In this document: one piece after another, positions 29,045-32,410 of the stretch
Layout of the letters: each line of letters starts with the position of its first letter
Position numbering within the stretch: the first letter of the stretch is position 1
Origin: Plakobranchus ocellatus
Lineage: Eukaryota; Mollusca; Gastropoda; Plakobranchidae
Direction of reading: 5' to 3'
NCBI GenBank assembly: GCA_019648995.1
Contig: BLXT01002730.1
Coordinates: forward strand, 1,590,903-1,623,312
Length of the DNA: 32,410 nucleotides
Position numbers and translations under genes: made by a program
Notes under the pieces: generated by a model
Told to the model about the DNA's origin: nothing
The model's input: only the letters and a program-made list of their open reading frames with translations
The model's database searches: none

Positions 29045-30305
29045 CATTCTATCATCATCAACATTATGACCCATGTGGAGCGGAGGCCTTTCACAAAGGA
29101 TCTCCAAGTCTATTTGTCCTGTACCGCCTGCTCCATTTCCTGCCAGACCTTGTTCATTATGCCTTGGTCTCACATCTCCGTTCTTTTCTTCTTATCTTAG
29201 GGTTTCTTCTGAATCTGGCTCCCAAGCACTTCGATCTCAAACTCTTTCTTGCTACGCTTTTGGGTACCTACTTAATGTGTGTTCTAGCCATCTCTATTTT
29301 CCTCTTGAAATTTCTTTTTGTGTAGTTCTCAAGGGTTACTCTGTCATTCCATCTGATCCTTAAAATTTTACAGAAAGATCTTTTGACAAAGACTTATGGT
29401 AACTTACAGTCTGTTTGTATTTATGTGCTATGCCTTAAGTTTAGCAAAGCAGATCTGACATTTGAGTTGAACATTAGTATCTTTGTACTTTTTCAGGGTG
29501 ACCCGCTGGTTCTCGCTTTGTTAATAGTTTGAATCTCGTCTTGTACCCCTTGGGATGGCAGAATTTGCGTACAACTTCAAGTTATTTCTTAGACAGACAT
29601 GCTGTGAATTGTTCCCAAAGTCTTTTCTTAGCTCCTTGTATTAATGTTCAGCCTTTCCTTAACTGTTGTGAAATTTTGTCTATTGCATCCATTTTCTCTT
29701 GCATTAATTTGTGAGAGTGAGATAGGAAGGCAATAACATCCACAGAGTCTAAATCTTCCAGTTGCTTTGTGAATGCCCATCGCATCGTTTTTCTGCTTTT
29801 CTAGTTATCCACAACAGGAAAAAGGGTGGTGAAGTGAGGGCATTTTTGTATGACTTGTGACTACATATATTGAAATATTCGGTGACTCACCACAATTAAT
29901 GAACTTTGTTTTGGACCTTTTATGATTCATTAGAGTTCATCATGCCAACCACTAGTACCAGTTTCTAGTACCAAGTATTTTCCAAAGTGAATTTTTCTGG
30001 TCGCTTTTTTTTAAATAGTTGCTGACTTTATACATATTGATGCATTCCATTATAATGATTCTTCTTTTCTATTCCAAATTTGTGATCGCTGCAGAATTAT
30101 CCTCTTATAGCTTGATCGTCTCGCACAACTGGATCTACAGTCTTCTTCATTCGGATAAGGATAATCTGCAAAAATGTATCTTGGGCTGAATAACAGCATG
30201 ATTTTCTATAGATACTGCAGTTTTTTTCAGATTTTCTATTTTGGGCGACTTGACTATATTGCCATCTTTCTAATCTGATGCAATAACTTCTCAGATCCTG
30301 GGAAA
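29045..30305 (-). mobile_element. Decayed non-LTR retrotransposon reverse transcriptase, 3' part
   Basis: Read on the minus strand through frameshifts and stops, recognisable blocks appear in the right order. Near 30285-30230 DGNIVKSPKIENL (cf. family W.DG.IVKLPK). Near 30165-30100 ILIRMKKTVDPVVRDDQA (cf. RMK..VDP.LRDQQAGFR). Near 29855-29790 NALTSPPFFLLWITRK (cf. GCLLSPFLFLL.IDW). Near 29760-29720 LEDLDSVDVIAFLSHSHKLM, the palm motif with FADDI decayed to SVDVI. Near 29290 RWLEHTL, and at the end CERPPLHMGHNVDDD with a GAT-repeat tail. It belongs to the endonuclease-reverse transcriptase LINEs (RTE-like by tail; class uncertain). It is clearly dead. Confidence 0.75.
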
Positions 30306-30307
30306 TA

Positions 30308-31155
30308 CAGTAGACCACACCTAAACCGAAAACGGCTGAACCGAAAAAACGGTTAAACCAAAAAGAAATTGAAGAGCTTCCCGTTTTTCCTCTTATTCTT
30401 AATAATATTAAACATGCGGTAAACTGAGTGAAAGCGTTGGCTGCCTTACTATCGCTAAAGCGAAATAAAAACTAACTGGAAAGCCCAGTCACTGTCTGAC
30501 CGACACAAAAAATTTTTTTCTTATTTACACACCTTGCCCTTCCCTTTCTTTTTCGCATTACTCAACGCAAACCCAATACTGTCAGTTACCGGTACCTCAC
30601 ACTACAGACGGCCAGGCCCGGTGTCTGGCTAGGTCTAAGTCTACTGCACACACCCGCCCATCCCCTCTCTTCTACTACTCAGTTATGCAGCGGGACCGTG
30701 CCAGACACTCCCTGCATGTCTAGGTCCTGTCATCGCTAAGCTAAGCAAACACTGTTGCATCATAGGCGGTAATAAAGCCATCTCTCTTGTTGAGATTGAA
30801 CTTCAGTACCGGAAAACTAAGGTGATAATTAAATTGTAATAATAGAGGACTTCAGGACCGGAAAACTTACTTAGGCGATGTGAAAACTCTATTATTCTAC
30901 ATTGATAACAGGCGCAAGAACCTCTTAACTAAAAAGGAAAGAGAAGGAGATAGAGAGATGGATAAAAAAGAAAGAAAGATTCTTGGATAGGCGTGTTCAT
31001 TCACATTGTGATGTGACGATGGGTGGGACTGGTTTAACTTTAATATTTCGAAAAGTGGTTACTCTCCTTTATTAATCTTATTCATTTAATGTGCTATGCT
31101 TAAACCAAAATAGGAATCATATTCCCTAGAATTCTGGTTTAAACGTATTCCACAG
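30308..31155. mobile_element. pogo-like TIR element, copy 2, uninterrupted (848 bp), inserted in the LINE
   Basis: The left end CAGTAGACCACACCTAAACC is preceded by TA (30306-30307). The right end GGTTTAAACGTATTCCACAG is followed by TA (31156-31157). The right terminus is mutated compared with copy 1 (GTTCTACTG). The sequence is collinear with copy 1 at 17689-19544. It splits the reverse transcriptase relic: the fingers region lies right of it and the palm region left of it, both on the minus strand. No coding frame. Confidence 0.82.
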
Positions 31156-31157
31156 TA

Positions 31158-31560
31158 GATGTTGGAGGCACTCAGGCAGTTGATACAGACTTCGTTTTTC
31201 CCTTTTTAGTGTACTAGGTACATCACATATTTCATTATTTCTCCAGATTTGCCCCCAGACTCAGCCGCTTTCCCGGTTTCTATTTTTCTCAACGCCTGTT
31301 CTATATCTGCCCTGCTTTTACATTGTAGGCCTACATGTATGTTAATGGTGAGATCTTTGTCAGCAGCGTCTATGTTGGGAGTGTTGGCAGACGCTGATAG
31401 ATGCTCCATCTTTCTTTTTGACCATCCCTATGTTCTAGTTTTTGTCTTTGGTTTTGATTGTTTTTCTGTTTGTTGAAGCTTGTCTGACATTGGTTTGGCT
31501 AGTTTTTGGTAGAGAGGTCTTATGTTTCCATCAACAGCGACATCCTCTGCTAAAAAATTC
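31158..31560 (-). mobile_element. Decayed non-LTR retrotransposon reverse transcriptase, 5' part
   Basis: On the minus strand: NIRPLYQKLAKPMSD (near 31540-31480), then KMEHLSASANTPNIDAADKD (cf. RW.EHF..LLN.P), then DIEQALRKIETGKAAESGGK and SGEIMK (cf. EI..AIK.LKNGKAAGPDGI..E.LK). This is the start of the reverse transcriptase domain; it continues on the far side of the pogo-like element in the expected order. A frameshift between the first two blocks and the loss of GPDG show it is non-functional. Confidence 0.75.
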
Positions 31561-31909
31561 TGTTTGTTCACCCAGAATTAAACAAAATATTGATTGATTA
31601 GGATGATCTACTTCTACTTTTATTTCAAGATGCTTGGCATACCTAATGAGACATATTGGTAAAAATGAATGCTGCATCTAAAGAAACACAATTATTTCTT
31701 ATACATGATCAAAATTACTTTGAAAAATAAAGTTAACATAGGGGGACTTCTGTAGTTATAGATGAGATGAATAAAACTCAACTAGTCCTTTCAAAAAGAA
31801 AGGATAGGATAATATACTCTACAAAAATGAAAAGAAATTTAAACTCTTGCCAAGAGTTCCATAATAATCATAAAACTGCGACAGTGAGAAGCACAATTTG
31901 AAGACTTTA
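31561..31909. other. AT-rich spacer
   Basis: No gene or transposon end. ACTGCGACAGTGAGAAGCA (31876-31894) is faintly like an internal word of the TIR element (ACTGCGACAATAAGCATTG), possibly chance. Confidence 0.45.
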
Positions 31910-32280
31910 AAATACATGTATAATCTTATGCCCTGGAGGGGGGGGAAGGGGGGGGAAGGTGCAGGTTTGCACCAATGTAATATTATGTCTTTTGTTTTAG
32001 GTTAAAAAAAAATGTCAACATAAAAAATAAAACATAAGGGGAGAAGTAACTATTCTTAAAATACAATCAATAAATGAACCAGTCCAACAGTATGATATCC
32101 CATATTAGAATGTACATTTTCAGTTTAAATGATTTACTTAATTACTCTGCTAAATGTGGAATTGCATCCTCTACATATATCTGCATACGATTATGAATGT
32201 TTTTCATGAATATGATGTAAAGTGCATTGAGCAGTGTTGTAGGCCTACAATAAATTTGGATAGTATAAATGTCATATTAT
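31910..32280 (+). mobile_element. Copy D of the G-rich-ended TIR element (degenerate left part)
   Basis: The TIR is eroded (ATGTATAATCTTATGCCCTG), followed by two G8 runs. Then come CCAATGTAATATTA, ATACAATCAATAAATGAACC, AATGATTTACTTAATTACTC, TGTTTTTCATGAATATGATG, TAAAGTGCATTGAGCAGTG and TATAAATGTCATATTATT. Similarity fades after 32280; the right half is absent or lies outside the window. Confidence 0.7.
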
Positions 32281-32410
32281 TTTGCGATTTTTTTCCCATA
32301 GAAAACCAACAACAGATTTATAACAGATAAATGTGAAGTGATATTGAACATGGATTGACTAAATGGTGAAATAAAAAAGGATTAGTTGAAAAAAAATCCT
32401 ATTTAATGAA

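Noticed and set aside
1..32410. CRISPR arrays, operons, ribosome binding sites, rRNA or tRNA genes
   Set aside because: The window is eukaryotic; no direct-repeat/spacer array or structured RNA gene was found on either strand.

Overview
The window is nuclear DNA of an animal. It is AT-rich, its genes are split by GT-AG introns, and it is crowded with decayed transposable elements and microsatellites. The protein families (ZNF106, NSL1) are metazoan. The style of the repeats (TCTAGATC-rich stretches, LINE relics with GAT tails, short TIR elements) suggests an invertebrate, perhaps a gastropod or other lophotrochozoan. That placement is inference and no marker gene settles it.

Left third, minus strand (12573 down to 425): seven phase-compatible exons of a ZNF106 (ZFP106) homologue. 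They encode two matrin/U1-type C2H2 fingers (C-x2-C-x12-H-x5-H), two very large exons coding for low-complexity nuclear sequence, and the start of a coiled coil. The gene runs off the left edge; the C-terminal WD40 repeats known for the family would lie beyond it. Its introns hold diverged tandem duplications and little else.

Middle (12.8-16.4 kb): a GC-rich, repeat-like block of about 1.35 kb carrying a clean nested 130-bp hAT-like MITE, then AT-rich sequence, a truncated copy of a TIR element, and a zone of TCTAGATC palindromes. Plus strand, 16385-24359: four phase-compatible exons of a short NSL1/Mis14-like kinetochore protein. Its introns are packed with TIR elements.

Right end (27-32.4 kb): almost entirely mobile DNA. 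It holds a complete 1.8-kb TIR element flanked by TTT, and a dead non-LTR retrotransposon reverse transcriptase on the minus strand, which is split by a pogo-like TIR element inserted at TA. A degenerate left end of the 1.8-kb element's family closes the window.

The main result of the hunt is a layered transposon history readable inside one window. One TIR family (four copies, G-rich ends) has inserted into a pogo-like element whose uninterrupted relative is also present here. A second member of that pogo-like family has inserted into an older LINE. I saw no defence system, gene cluster or other new molecular system.
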